In this document: one piece after another, positions 52,395-62,729 of the stretch | Position numbering within the stretch: position 1 is the first letter of the stretch | How the letters are laid out: each line of letters opens with the position of its first letter | NCBI RefSeq assembly: GCF_040958095.1 | Contig: NC_091156.1 | Location: 20,752,675-20,816,674 of the forward strand | From: Procambarus clarkii | Lineage: Eukaryota; Arthropoda; Malacostraca; Decapoda; Cambaridae | Direction: 5' to 3' | Length of the DNA stretch: 64,000 bases | Position numbers and translations under genes: made by a program | The notes under the pieces: model-generated | Seen by the model: the letters and a program-made list of their open reading frames with translations, nothing else | What the model was told of the DNA's origin: nothing | Database searches by the model: none

Positions 52395-52786
52395 CTGGAA
52401 AAAAATTATCATAATTTTATGCATACATCCCAATTCAAAATTTTGTACTATGCATTATTTACACTACTTTTTCTGAACCAATGTCTCTGTACTCCCTTGA
52501 GCGCAGGCGGGAGAGCGCAGCCGAATGGAGCCGAATCATTGATCTGCAGGCGACCTGAATCCTCCAAAGCGCAAACCACACCGCTGCGAACTCCGGCACC
52601 GTGTTGTGGGCCCGAAGGAAGGATGGACCCCACCACACCTGGTCGACCTGGTGAGCACTCTTCACAAAGCCCCAGCTGAGCGACCACGCGTCCGGGAACA
52701 CATCAAGCGAGGGCTCGGGTAGGCGCCAAGGCACTGAACCCCGAAAAACCCAAAGAGAACGATGGCGACGCAGCAGCAAAGCCACT

Positions 52787-53240
52787 GGGGGTCCTGGTTG
52801 ATGGGGTTCTGGGAGTTCTTCTACTCCTCAAGCCCGGCCCGAGGCCAGGCTTGACTTGTGAGAGTTTGGTCCACCAGGCTGTTGCTTGGAGCGGCCCACA
52901 GGCCCACAGGCCCACATACCCACCACAGCCCGGTTGGTCCGGCACTCCTTGGAGGAATAAATCTAGTTTTCCTCTTGAAGATGTCCACGGTTGTTCCGGC
53001 AATATTTCTTATGCTTGCAGGTAGGACGTTGAACAACCGCGGACCTCTGATGTTTATACAGTGTTCTCTGATTGTGCCTATGGCACCTCTGCTCTTCACT
53101 GGTTCTATTCTGCATTTTCTTCCATATCGTTCACTCCAGTACATTGTTATTTTACTGTGTAGATTTGGTACTTGGCCCTCCAGTATCTTCCAGGTGTATA
53201 TTATTTGATATCTCTCTCGTCTTCTTTCTAGTGAGTACAT
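52787..53240 (-). mobile_element. LINE-A 3' end inserted in DIRS
   Basis: The minus-strand frame 53240-52821 reads MYSLERRRERYQIIYTWKIL, EGQVPNLHSKIT, RGAIGTIREHCINIRGPRLF, SIRNIAGTTVDIFKR and then shifts before the GVPDQPG region, ending in CCCCATCAACC (about 52795). GGCCCACAGGCCCACAGGCC at 52894-52913 is a local 10-bp duplication. DIRS coding sequence lies on both sides. Confidence 0.85.
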
Positions 53241-54052
53241 TTGGAGGGCTCGAACCCAGCAATCGCGAGAGGCAGAAGGAAAGTCCCTGAAGGAACCAGA
53301 ACAGCCGATGAAGCCAAACCCGACCCGGCGGGTAGACCATCATCGCAAAGTTCAGGCTTCCACACAGACCCTCGAGCAACCGCCGGGTGACCCGGGAGCC
53401 CCCAGAAACCAGCACATGCGGGAATCGCAGCCAAAGGAGAGACTCCGGAGGAAGAGACAAGGAAGCGGTCCGAGAGTCCCACGCAAGGCCCAGCCAGGTC
53501 CGAACCTGGGAGGGAGTCAGATGGGACTTCCTCCAGTTCACTAGGAATCCGAACCCGGCTAATTGGGAAAACACCACATCCCTGGCAAGCTAACACGCGG
53601 ACCGACTGGGAGCCCAAACCAGCCAGTCGTCGAGGTAAGCCAACACCCGAACACCTAACAGACGCAGACGGGCAATGATGACCCGGCAAGACGTGCAAAC
53701 ACTGCAAGATGGCAGGTTCAACTCGAAAGGGAGACAACAAAAGCGGTAACTCTGACGCCCTACAACAAAACCGAGCCAGTCCCTGAACCTCAGATGAATT
53801 GGGACGTGCCAATAAGCGTCCTTGAGGTCCAGGGACACCATCCAAGCACCCAGCTGTGGCTCACTTCGACGGGCAGAACTGCGGGCCCTGGCACGACCCA
53901 TCCGGGAGGAACCCACCCTGGACCCCAGGAAAACCAACAGGTCAGACATCGGCCGGACACTGGAAGAGGCCGCCTGCATATACTGCTGTTCAACCGCAGA
54001 AGCAGCAAACAGCAAAGGACAAAAGAGAGAAGACAATCTAAGAGCCAGAGTC

Positions 54053-54164
54053 GAGATAAAAACTTGGCTCATTTTACCTTGTGAAATAAATTTGGCCTTA
54101 TCTCAGTGAAACCAATCATGGGCATTGGAAAGTCAGGAGCCAACTCTAGTACTAAATCAAGCGG
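54053..54164. repeat. Short inserted repeat, about 110 bp (copy 1)
   Basis: GATAAAAACTTGGCTCATTT, TACCTTGTGAAATAAATTTG, CCAATCATGGGCATTGGAAA and CTCTAGTACTAAATCAA split the DIRS between RT and gag. Comparison with the DIRS at 40.70 kb (CTAAGAGTCAGG ... AAGCAGATTCCAAAG) shows the insertion. A second copy is at 56.20-56.31 kb. Confidence 0.8.
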
Positions 54165-54484
54165 ATTCTAGAAGGGAAGCGAGCACCACCTGCCAACACG
54201 CGAGGCACGCAGCGAAAAACAACAACAGCGAATCCCACAGGATCGGCGTAAAGAGCTTCAAAAGAGCAGATGACGCACGAGCAGCCGAGGCAAAGGTGCT
54301 AGACCCAGGAACAGCCCCAAGCGCCTCTGCATCCTCCGTAAGCCAATCAGAAGACAGTTTAAGGAGGGTGAAGAAACGCAGGACCGAAGCCAATGAGCTC
54401 CGTGCATGCAAGTCCTCCACCACAAGCTCTGCCAACAAGGAGGGAACCTGCACAGAAAGCTGAACCATGCCAACATCCTGCAGA

Positions 54485-54945
54485 AGAGCCTAGACGATGT
54501 TCAGGAATTCCTGAACAAAGAGGACTGTTGCGCTAGATTGAAATATCTAGGAAAGCCGGAACTAGTGCTAATAAGTGTTTACTTAGGGGATCAAAGTGAG
54601 TGAATGTGACTCCCGTGTGGAGATCCTCTCTAGGGTCCATAAGCACTTAAAGGCCGATAGACAGCAGGAAAGGCACAGAGTACCAAGAAAAGTGTCCCGG
54701 CTTCCACTGAAAAGGAAGACAGAGGAAGTGACGGTGAGAGTGATACTAGTGAACTGAATATCAGTCTACTCACTGTGAAATTGCGTACATTGGAGATAAA
54801 TCGCGAGATAGAGTGGAAAAAACTAGAGTTAGAAAAAGAAATGAAAGAAAAGGAAATGGAAATTAAACGTGTGGAAATACAAGAAAGACGAGAAGAGCAG
54901 CGCCATCTGTTGTGCTATGAAGCACAATGTCAATGTCCCCAGTGA
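54485..54945 (+). mobile_element. Gypsy-like gag N-terminal relic
   Basis: The frame at 54406-54603 includes LDDVQEFLNKEDCCARLKYL and GKPELVLISVYLGDQSE, resembling the SAP-like N terminus of some invertebrate Gypsy Gag proteins. A shifted continuation has RVHKHLKADRQQERHRVP (about 54635-54690). A coiled-coil stretch follows (LRTLEINREIEWKKLELEKE, MKEKEMEIKRVEIQERREEQ; about 54785-54905). No zinc knuckle, protease or RT was found after it. I infer an internally deleted LTR element. Confidence 0.4.
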
Positions 54946-55574
54946 ATAAGTGATACTTCCTGGTTTCACCAGTACCATCCATATAACTGATGATGTGTCT
55001 GTTCACGGAGGTAATATGGGGCAACAGTGGTACTGAGGCAGGCAGTTTACCTTTGGCAGCCTAAGCTTTCCCGACTTAGTCCCGCCAGACGACTAAGTAA
55101 GCCGCTGCCGATCAGAAGCAGAGTGTGTTGTCTGCTATTGGAGTAGCATTGGAAGAGATCGGCGTATCCCGGGACTGGCTAAGGGAAGAGACGAGCGACA
55201 GTGAGGTGCTTGTTGAGGAGCGTTACTAGCCAGTCGCTAGAGGTTTCTGCCAGGAGTTCGCTACCCCTGTATTGATTGTGTTGTGGCCCCAAATCAGCTC
55301 GTGGCTGAGGTTCTCTGCCAGCACTTGGCTGGAGAGTGGTCGTAGGGTAGAGGCACCTCGTGATACTGTCAGTAGGCTGGCCCACAGGAAAGGTAAACTC
55401 GCCAGTGTTTCCCAGTACTGTGGCCAGTAAGGTTGAGAAAGGTACAGAGTGTAGTGGAAACACTGGGATTGACGGAGGCGGCATCGTGTGAGCGTCTTGG
55501 AGTGTTCAGTGTCCTGTGCGAAAGCGACACTTGTATATAAGTATAAGAGTAGTAATATTCCATTTTTATATATA
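54946..55574 (+). other. Possible Gypsy leader/LTR sequence
   Basis: Contains the imperfect pairs CCGACTTAGTCCCGCCAGACGA / CTAAGTAAGCCGCTGCCGA and CGCGTACGT-free GC-balanced sequence unlike the flanks, ending ACTTGTATATAAGTATAAG. It follows the gag relic and precedes SINE-1. Without a second copy in the window the LTR assignment cannot be confirmed. Minus-strand frames here (55226-55645) show no domain. Confidence 0.3.
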
Positions 55575-55813
55575 TCGAGCAGACAGCATGCTAGACTTGT
55601 GATCCTGTGGTCCCGGGTTCGATCCCAGGCACCGACGAGAAACAATGGGCAAAGTTTCTTTCACCCTATGCCCCTGTTACCTAGCAGTAAAATAGGTACC
55701 TGGGTGTTAGTCAGCTGTCCCGGGCTGCTTCCTGGGGGTGGAGGCCTGGTCGAGGACCGGGCCGCGGGGACATTAAAAAGCCTCGAAATCATCTCAAGAT
55801 AACCTCAAGATAG
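55575..55813 (+). repeat. SINE-1 copy
   Basis: B-box-like GGGTTCGATCCC at 55615-55626 (a perfect GGTTCGA core). Then GAGAAACAATGGGCAAAGTT, CCCTGTTACCTAGCAGTAAA, GGTACCTGGGTGTTAGTCAG, CGAGGACCGGGCCGCGGGGA and AACCTCAAGAT. It is closer to the presumed consensus than the 3.6-kb copy (intact GGTCGAGGACC). The A box is less clear (GAGCAGACAGCATGC). Confidence 0.85.
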
Positions 55814-56034
55814 ATCTATTTATGGCGATGGTGAATATATTGGTGAAGGAAACGGTGTTTTGTTCATCTTTGTTATTATTCATGCATTATCTGGCCAATT
55901 CCTTGAAAACCACTACCGACTCGGGGTCGGATACCACACATCCGACATCAAGAACCAATGTTCATCCATCAAGAACCCGGTTACTGGTTCTAAGTGGTCA
56001 TAACATAATTGGCCTATGTTAAGGGTCAATAACA

Positions 56035-56147
56035 TAAGTGGCCTAGAACTCCACCCACATTGACTGATGCCAAAAGTTAGGACTATCTCTATCAGCCTTG
56101 GATAGCTCCGGGGAGCCATAGGGGCTTCCCCAGAAAAGATCAGCAAC
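56035..56147 (+). repeat. Module U end fragment
   Basis: AGAACTCCACCCACATTGAC, TGATGCCAAAAGTTAGGACT, ATAGCTCCGGGGAGCCATAG and GGGCTTCCCCAGAAAAG match the last ~110 bp of module U at 44.75-44.85 kb. Confidence 0.65.
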
Positions 56148-56193
56148 AAGGAATATGGCCTCCTATGTATGTATGTCTGCAGTCAAATTGTCG

Positions 56194-56308
56194 AGATATA
56201 AACTTGGCTCATTTTACCTTGTGAAATAAATTTAGTCATATCTCAGCGAAGCCAATCATGGGCATTGCAAAATCAGGAGCCAACTCTAGTACTAAATCAA
56301 ACAAAAAG
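56194..56308. repeat. Short inserted repeat, about 110 bp (copy 2)
   Basis: GAGATATAAACTTGGCTCAT, TTTACCTTGTGAAATAAATT, GCCAATCATGGGCATTGCAA and CTCTAGTACTAAATCAAAC match copy 1 at 54.05 kb with a few differences. It is in the same orientation. Confidence 0.8.
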
Positions 56309-56384
56309 TTGCAAGAGAATAGTTAAGTTCAGTTCCGGAAGGCACTGTTTGCACCCATTCTCTTTCTAATCCTCACAACATCTA

Positions 56385-56700
56385 AACTCCTGGGACTGCC
56401 TGAAGCACTTGGGCTGCACTCTTTAGAATTTTGATGAGAGAGATCGTATATTTTACATGTGGGAAATTTTTGTCAGGTTCCTGATCTGCATATTATAACT
56501 GACTTGAGTGAGAGATGGAAAGAGGGTACAAGATAAAGCTAGTCAGAGGTAAGGGGTGCCATAAGTTTCAGGTGGCATGAGTTATATTAAACAGTGTCAA
56601 CTTCAAGAGCCCAAAATTCTTCCGTCTTCAACCAGCAAATACAGGAACTCAAGTAAAAGTCATTAAAAGAGAGCTCATTGGTTCAAAGACAATGTAAGAC
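56385..56700 (+). mobile_element. Very degenerate LINE-A-like 3' region
   Basis: Plus-strand pieces LGLHSLEF, QVPDLHIITDLSERWKEG and GVPxxFR-like blocks follow the LINE-A order (LKALxMYSLE ... QVPNLHSKITTYWSER ... RGAI), with stops between. It lies just downstream (minus sense) of the VPS50 exon at 56.9 kb. Confidence 0.5.
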
Positions 56701-56905
56701 TATATGCTATAAACACTAATAACATTGCTGATTAGGTAGATATGATATGATGATTAGGTAGAAAGACTGACTTAAAGCTAAGATATTAAGAGTGTATAAC
56801 TCTGGAAATCTGCCAGAGGTACAGAAATACAGGTACTGTTAATAGTTGTATCAATTTCAGGAAAAAATTTGTTAAGAGACTTCAAGCAGAGAACCTGTTT
56901 CCCAC

Positions 56906-57115
56906 CTCGGGAGTAATCTTCACAGTGCCTGTGTAGAACTGCTGGAGAAAAGTTCTTCGCTGCTGAGGGATGAGAGGTTCAATATGGCAGTGTAAAGCCT
57001 CCAGCTGGGCTGCTAGAAAAGCCAGGCTCTCGACTGCTGCTACTCGAACTGGTAAACCATATATACTTGTTGAAGATGATATGTCCACCACTGGTGATAA
57101 CGATGGACTTTGTAC
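56906..57115 (-). CDS. VPS50: VPS50/syndetin, internal exon
   Basis: 210 nt, phase 0 both ends; acceptor TTCTTATACAG (minus) before 57115 and donor GAG|GTGGGA at 56906/56905. It encodes 70 residues: VQSPSLSPVVDISSSTSIYG, LPVRVAAVESLAFLAAQLEA, LHCHIEPLIPQQRRTFLQQF, YTGTVKITPE. The YGL-VRV-A-ESL-FLA-Q motif followed by FLQQFY-.TV matches syndetin. Confidence 0.95.
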
Positions 57116-57311
57116 CTGTATAAGAATGAAATACTGTGCAACATCATTGGCATTGCATGTAGAAAGGGTTAGCTAATTTACGAGTACTGTATACAATGTA
57201 CTCCCTCCCTACCCATCTCCTTTCCTATATGTTTCTCAGTCAAACCTAATATATTTCTGAAAATTATAAAAATGAATACCAATAGGAGTAACAATTTCAA
57301 TAAGCCCCAAC

Positions 57312-57426
57312 CTTATCCTGCTCAGATGGGTCATCTTGGGAGGCATCTGGGTTAAGAATGAGCGTGTCTTGTATTTTCTTGAGCGATCCCCGCAGCCGTC
57401 GACTGGGGTTCTGGTCCAGTTCACCC
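57312..57426 (-). CDS. VPS50: VPS50/syndetin, internal exon (most 5' in window)
   Basis: 115 nt; acceptor CATTTTATAACAAAG (minus) before 57426 and donor AAG|GTTGGG at 57312/57311. After one base of a split codon it reads GELDQNPSRRLRGSLKKIQD, TLILNPDASQDDPSEQDK. SRRLR-.L-.IQ-.L matches the syndetin segment that precedes the YGL-VRV block. Exons further 5' were not found between 57.43 and 64 kb. The 3' boundary is certain; the acceptor is the best of two candidates. Confidence 0.88.
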
Positions 57427-57700
57427 CTTTGTTATAAAATGGAAAAAAATGTGTGCAAATTTATAAAAATATAATGACAAGCTTCATAATACAAACAATA
57501 CTCTATTTAGAAATACTGTACGGTAATTGCCTGTTTAATGGAAGTCAGGTTATAAGACTTCAGGATTACTGGAAGAGAAATTGATTCAAGTAGCTTCTGG
57601 AAAATTCAAAGACTATTCAGATATTCTGGATCTAGATAAATTGTCAGAAATAAACTTACAAATATTCAAACATTATGGGGTTCTGGAGTATTCCTGGCTA
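57427..57700. other. VPS50 intron, nothing recognised
   Basis: AT-rich intron with a short polypyrimidine run next to the exon. The plus frame at 57581-57766 runs into the DIRS copy and has no domain. Confidence 0.4.
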
Positions 57701-59375
57701 GCATACAATCCCTTGTTCTCCATTGGAGCTTGGCTTTTGTCATACCTGCACACAAGGATACTGTGAGGTGTCGTCTGCATTCCAAGTGTTTCTGGGAGCT
57801 CTTCTTATGCACCTCTTAATGACTGCCTATGTGTTCCTACTCTTTCATGGGATGCAAGTCTCATGCAGCTCCATGCCTAGGTTGCCCTGTTGTTGGCAGC
57901 ACTTGAAGCAGAAAACATTCACATCCACCTGCATCTGGGTTCCATTGTGCACTTCCTTGAGCTCCTCGAGTTACATTCCAATTGGCTCACGAGGGACGTC
58001 AGAACTCTCGGTGGGGGTTCTCACATGGGTGTCTTTGTATCTACTGTTATGGTGTCAACGGCACTCCCCAAGCTAAATACCTCTGTAATTCAGGAGGCAG
58101 TGACCACGTTCTTCGCCTCCCTACTTGCATGTCAACAGGCATGGACATACAAGTTGAGATATACAAGTAGCCCATGTCGAATCTAGTACGGACATGCAAT
58201 CTTCCACGTTGATATAGCATGGGCCCTAGCTCTCTTCTCCCGCCTATCCTTTTCTCCCCAAGGACATGGAAGGCTGGTTTCTGTTTTCGGCAGCTATGGC
58301 TTATGGGCCCATATCAAACCTTCTTAGTGTATGGGGGTTTTATTCATTGTCTTCAAGGAGGTCAGGGAGGACTGGGGCATTGCCTTTCCTGTTCAGGGTA
58401 GATCATCGGTGGAGCCAGAGGCCAGGTCACATGTGTTTTCCCCAGCTAGGTCTTCATTGTCTGGTTGGTGCTGTGTTTGCTCTTATCAGAATGTAGTCCT
58501 TTCTAGGTTCATGCAAGCTCTTTTGTTGTTCACCCATAGGACGGAGCAGTGAGGGCAGGGGATTGGCTCACTTGGTTTCCCAACTTCTGGTCACACAATT
58601 AGTGGGTTTTTAAAGTTGTTTCACTCAGCCTTGCAGTGGGGCTGGTTGGTTCCTCCCCCATTCCGGAAGTTCAGGTCATTTTATGGAGTGGACCATCAAT
58701 GCTGTCTCCTATCTGTGGCTTTGCAAGCGGTTCTGGTGCTTGGATGTGGCCCTCTTTGCATCAGTATGGTCTTGGCACCTTCCTCTTTATTCGGTGTCAT
58801 TCCCCAATTGTGAGGCTCTCACAGGGAATGCTTTTCAGGTGAACTGGTCCAGGTAGGGGTCCCTATACCTCTTCCTCATAGTTCAAATATTGCTCAGGGT
58901 CCTGGCCAGGATGGAGTCCTACAGGAGGAGGGTAATCTTTCTGGCTTTTTTTTTTTTGTAGGGATATTAATGCATGGGCCCCAAGCTTCTGGCTGGCCCA
59001 CTAAGTGTTACTTCTTTCAGTTTTACTTAAGCGGATTATGAGTATTTATGACTCGTATGGTTGCTTCAGTAAGATTTTGCCCCATGTGTTTAACAACAAT
59101 TTCTGCTCTGTTGAATCTAAGTTGAAATCTTATTGGGTTTCCTGCCTTGGTGTCTGACTGAGCCTTGGTCTCAGGGGCTGCTCGCTCGGTGTACAAACCC
59201 GGGCATTTTTCCATGGCTCCCGCATCTTCTTGAGGGTCTGCTCAGTGACATAATTCACTAGTTCAGCCTTCTCTGGTTTTTCTAACACAGGTTTATCAAC
59301 ATCTTAATGGTGAGCAAGTGGCTAACTTAATGATGTCCCATGTGTGTGCTTCTTCTCAGCGATAGTATGAGGTTT
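57701..59375 (+). mobile_element. DIRS-related element, plus strand, degenerate
   Basis: Plus-strand frames: gag-like LLAALEAENIHIHLHLGSIV, HFLELLELHSNWLTRDVRTL and IQEAVTTFFASLLACQQAW (57890-58150). These are collinear with SSDWLTEDAEALG and FAPILWD..FF of other copies. Then come a GPSSLLPPILFSPRTWKAGF block (58220-58280) and RNase H-like pieces (58680-58930). TTCCTCTTTATTCGGTGTCA and AGGTAGGGGTCCCTATACC align with the 2.4-kb relic. The RT palm is missing, so gag is joined to the RNase H end. A different subfamily from the A/C-rich copies. Confidence 0.55.
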
Positions 59376-59404
59376 TATGGAACTCTTTTTTTACTATTTA
59401 CTGT

Positions 59405-60515
59405 CCCTTCTTTATTGTTCTTCAGTGTCTGACCATGTGGTGATCTCCTTTCTGTCCAGGATTTTGTTGAGCTGCATCTTGTAGAAGATGCCAACTCCAG
59501 AAGGCAGAACCGGGTCACACACGAGGAAACAAAGCCCCCTGAACCCACAAAGAGGTCCCAAGAGGAAGAAACCTCCGGAACGAAACCAAAGAACACAAAG
59601 GAACCCGGAATTGAACCCGGCGGAGCCCAAACTACCACATTTGCCAACGGAAATACACCACAGAAAGGGCAAAGCCCAGCACCCAGACAAAACCCCCAGG
59701 GAAACGGCCAAAACGAACCAAAAAACGAGGGACAAGGTGTGAGAGCAAGCATAAACAGACAGGGACACTGAGCCCAAACCCCAGAGCCCAGACCCAAACA
59801 GACAGAAAACGCAAAAACCAACATCCAAACGTTCCCAGAGGAACAGAAGACGGGCAGAACACCCCAGAAAAGCAAAGAAACGTCAACAGGAGGATAAAAC
59901 CCCTGAAGGAGGTGAAAAACTCACCCAGGCACAGGTAAACAAACAGCAGCACCGCCAGCGGCCAAGCGGAACAAGTTGCAGAAAGAAAGTGGCCACCAGA
60001 ACAAGGAGCCGTGACCAACGCAATAGATCCGAAAACACGCCAGCAAATGTGGGAAGTACGCAGACGAGAGGGACGAAAAACCCCGCCCAGAAGCAGAAAA
60101 CCCAGGCAGGGTCAAACAGCCCCAGAACTGCTAGCGGGCATCCACCACAGCCCCGGGAACCTGCAACAGAAGGCCTCGAGGCAAAGCTGTCCTCCACGCC
60201 CTCTGCCCTTAAAGAAAAGGAAGAGTCCAGAGGAAAGGCAGCAAAGAAAGGGCCACTGGTAAGACTAAGAAGCCTCGGAAGGAGGATCAGGCTTGAAAAC
60301 CTCCGTCCCCAACCCGAACTGGGCAGCCCCGGAAGTCGCCCGAATCTCGGCACCAACTAAACCCTGCCCCGATCCCGAAATCTGCAGACGATCAGGAGCC
60401 CCGAACAGGGAGGGAAAAGGGGCAAACAGCACCTAACCAAAACGGGGCAGCCCTGGGGCATCCAGGTGGGAAACCAACCTAGCACGTAGCAGCAACCTAA
60501 ACCAAGCCTGACACT
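59405..60515 (-). mobile_element. DIRS gag/leader region, A/C-rich on the plus strand
   Basis: The compositional signature and the minus-strand orientation match other DIRS leaders. Open frames exist on both strands (60356-59883 minus; 59989-60360 plus, very basic and proline-rich) because A/C-rich sequence rarely forms stops. TGCATCCTCC-type and CATCCAGGTGGGAAACCAAC blocks near 60460 echo the 51.31-kb copy (GGGGCATCCAACTGAGCATG). No catalytic motif is legible. Confidence 0.45.
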
Positions 60516-60544
60516 GAAAAGCATCTTTGAAAGTACTCAGAGTA

Positions 60545-61392
60545 TGGGTAAAGATGTGTATCAGTGCTATACCGACGGCTCTGTAGAAGTAGGTGGACGA
60601 TGTACCGGATGTGCATGCAATATATTTGAACAATCTTCTCTCGTACATACAGCAATGAAGCACATCAATGACTAGGCAAGTACAACTCAAACCGAACTTG
60701 CAGGCATATACGTTGCCACTGAATTTTTAAAAGACAAAGGCAGTGGACTTATATACTGTGACTCGCAGAGTGCACTCCTGGCATTGAACACACATAGTAG
60801 TGACACCCAGAAAATAGTCAGTGATATTCGAATGAATGTTTTAGCTGCTAAAGAAAACAGATTTGAAATTAAATTCCTATGGATACCATCACATGTTGGC
60901 ATCTCAAGGCATGATACTGTTGATATGCTTGCAAAAACAGCCTGTAGAAAACCAGTGGTAGAAATTGATATGGGTGTTTCATTAGCAGTGACAAAGAGAA
61001 TACTTAAACAAATATCTAATGAAGATCTCACCGACCTAACAAATTCACAAAGACCTGAAAGTTGTAGCATTAAATATTATGATAGATATCGTGAGGAGAC
61101 ATTCACATATGGGACTAATAGAACAAGAACCCGGCAATGTGCTGTTATAGTGGCCAGAATACGCCTGGGATATAGACGTATCTGGCAGCTTTCTCAAAAC
61201 CCAAATGTCGAGTACACAATGTGTCAACTTTGTGAAAGAGAAAACATGCACTTTCTTGAACGTTATATTGTAGAATGTCCCATACTGACTGACTTTTGCC
61301 CTCCTGGGCTAAGGTATGCTGAACTCTGTAATTACTATACGAGTACTGGAACACTTGATATATTGGACTTGTACCCAAGATTGACCATGTAA
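60545..61392 (+). pseudogene. LINE-D RNase H and C-terminal domain
   Basis: In-frame reading from about 60548: QCYTDGSVEVGG (first catalytic Asp), TQTELAGIYVATEFL (Glu), GLIYCDSQSALLAL (Asp), KFLWIPSHVGISRHDTVDML (fourth Asp in D-M-L-A-K). One TAG at 60673-60675 breaks it. The C-terminal part has ARIRLGYRRIWQL and MCQLCERENMHFLERYIVEC (CxxC...H...C zinc-like), ending LYPRLTM with TAA at 61390-61392. All four RNase H residues are present, but the usual SHVGI-x-GNE reads SHVGISRHD. Confidence 0.85.
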
Positions 61393-61534
61393 TGTATCAA
61401 TTATACAATGTATGTGATGTAACTATATAACCTGAGCTTGTAAAAGCACCTTAATCACCTTCAGTGATTAAGTGCTTAATTGCACACTAGTTTCTCTATC
61501 AGCTATCTCACCCTGTCAGAGTAAAAGAGACAAA

Positions 61535-61632
61535 TGTATGTGAATGCATGTGTGTGTATATATGTATGTATATAGTATGTATATGTACGTATATGTGTGT
61601 GTGTGTATATGTGTATAAAGTATATATGGAAG
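61535..61632. repeat. (TG/TA)n-rich microsatellite
   Basis: A run of TGTATG, TATATG and GTGTGTGTGT units with interruptions, in the 3' non-coding region of LINE-D. Confidence 0.85.
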
Positions 61633-61835
61633 CTGATCAGAATTACATTTCACCTTTGTAAATGCACATTAATGACACTATGTAAAAGACACATCGAACA
61701 CTTTATGTAGGGCATACGTAAATCTGTGTATCTATGTATTTACGTAAGTAGGTTAGCTTAGCATTTTAAAAGCACCGAATCACTTTCTGTGGTTAATTGT
61801 TCAATAAACCCCTGAACTATATGTTTAACACATCT

Positions 61836-62729
61836 CAAACCCTGTCCATGGAGGACAGAAGAAAATGTATATATGCTGGTTAGCATTGTAAATGTGTGGC
61901 CACGTCTGTGGTAGAAAACAAAAACAAAACAAAAAACAAGCTTGCAACGCGGATGCCGCCTGTACTCTGAACAGTAAGGACATCAGAAGAGTACTGGAGA
62001 ACAAGCAGAGAACACATCTCGCAAAACTCCGGGTCAAGGTGTCAGTGACCCAACAGGCAGCATGACAAAGGTAAACGAGGCGACTGTCACCCTGAGACAA
62101 GGGCACAGCAACGAATGAACCCGCACAAGACGGGTTGGAACCCGGAAGACACATCCAGTGGTCCACCAAGCCCCAACAGGGTTTTCCATGGCCTGTAAAT
62201 GATAAAGAATAGATGCGAACACTGAAAACCCCTGCGTCGTGTACAATCACAGGGGCCTAGCAGAGGGCCACCAAATACTACCAGCAGAACTAGGCAAATG
62301 AAAATAAAAATTAAAGAAAATCCACGCAAAAGTACACTGTCCCGAGAAGCAACAGGAACCGGTCACCGCGTAGGTAGCAGGCCGCGGAACACCTTGATGC
62401 CCTAATCAGCACAATACCAGCCAAACAAGGGCCACAAGCTCCAGCTGGCCCTAATGGCGAGGCAAATCCCAAGCAGCAAGAACCTCTATGAGAATGGTTC
62501 CTGAACGCCCCAGGGAAGATAACCCTGTCACGCAGGGGCAGTACTCACAGGGCACTTAGGGAAGGAAGCCCCTAAGCACATGCAGCTCCGGTACTGATGA
62601 GGAACACCTGGCCACCGCACAACACAAAACACGGCAGTAAGCGCCACGAAGGCAATCACCGCCTAGGAAACCGAGGGCTAGAGAAGCGTCTGTCCCAGTT
62701 GACATTAGCTTACGAACTGGAGTGCTGTG
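61836..62729 (-). mobile_element. DIRS leader debris
   Basis: A/C-rich plus strand with the leader sentence CACTTAGGGAAGGAAGCCCC, TAAGCACATGCAGCTCCGGT (62558-62595) shared with 30.33 and 42.27 kb. The minus-strand frame 62250-61825 has no legible domain. Confidence 0.45.

Larger units (their letters stand above)
52470..54480 (-). mobile_element. DIRS-type retrotransposon (gag, RT, RNase H), interrupted
   Basis: Minus-strand order: gag-like VEDLHARSSLASVLRFFTLL and SSDWLTEDAEALGAVPG (54430-54300), and LLKLFTPILWDSLLLFFAAC (about 54270-54210). Then come RT palm A VSLDLKDAYWHVPIHLRFRD (about 53845-53785), a QSYRFCCLPFELNLPSCSV region (53750-53690), motif C VRVLAYLDDWLVWAPSRSAC (53650-53590) and connection SQVRTWLGLAWDSRTASLSL (about 53500). 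The RNase H end is EFAAVWFALWRIQVACRSM (52590-52530). This is the clearest DIRS RT in the window, with both catalytic boxes (LDLKDAY, YLDD) intact, though frames shift between domains. Two insertions split it. Confidence 0.85.
60516..61835 (+). mobile_element. LINE-D (RNase H-bearing), 3' part
   Basis: Starts inside the RNase H domain and runs to a cysteine-containing C terminus, then a non-coding 3' region. LINEs carrying RNase H belong to the I/R1-like groups (family knowledge). The 3' region has TAAAAGCACCTTAATCACCT (61442) and an echo AAAAGCACCGAATCACTTTC (61768), each followed by GTG(A/G)TTAA-type text, a likely internal duplication. The upstream RT is missing. Confidence 0.8.

Noticed and set aside
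59989..60360. Basic, proline-rich 123-codon plus-strand ORF
   Set aside because: It is antisense to DIRS-type sequence. The A/C-rich strand rarely makes stops, and similar antisense frames occur at 10488-10892, 14097-14537 and 40098-40499 without shared domains.
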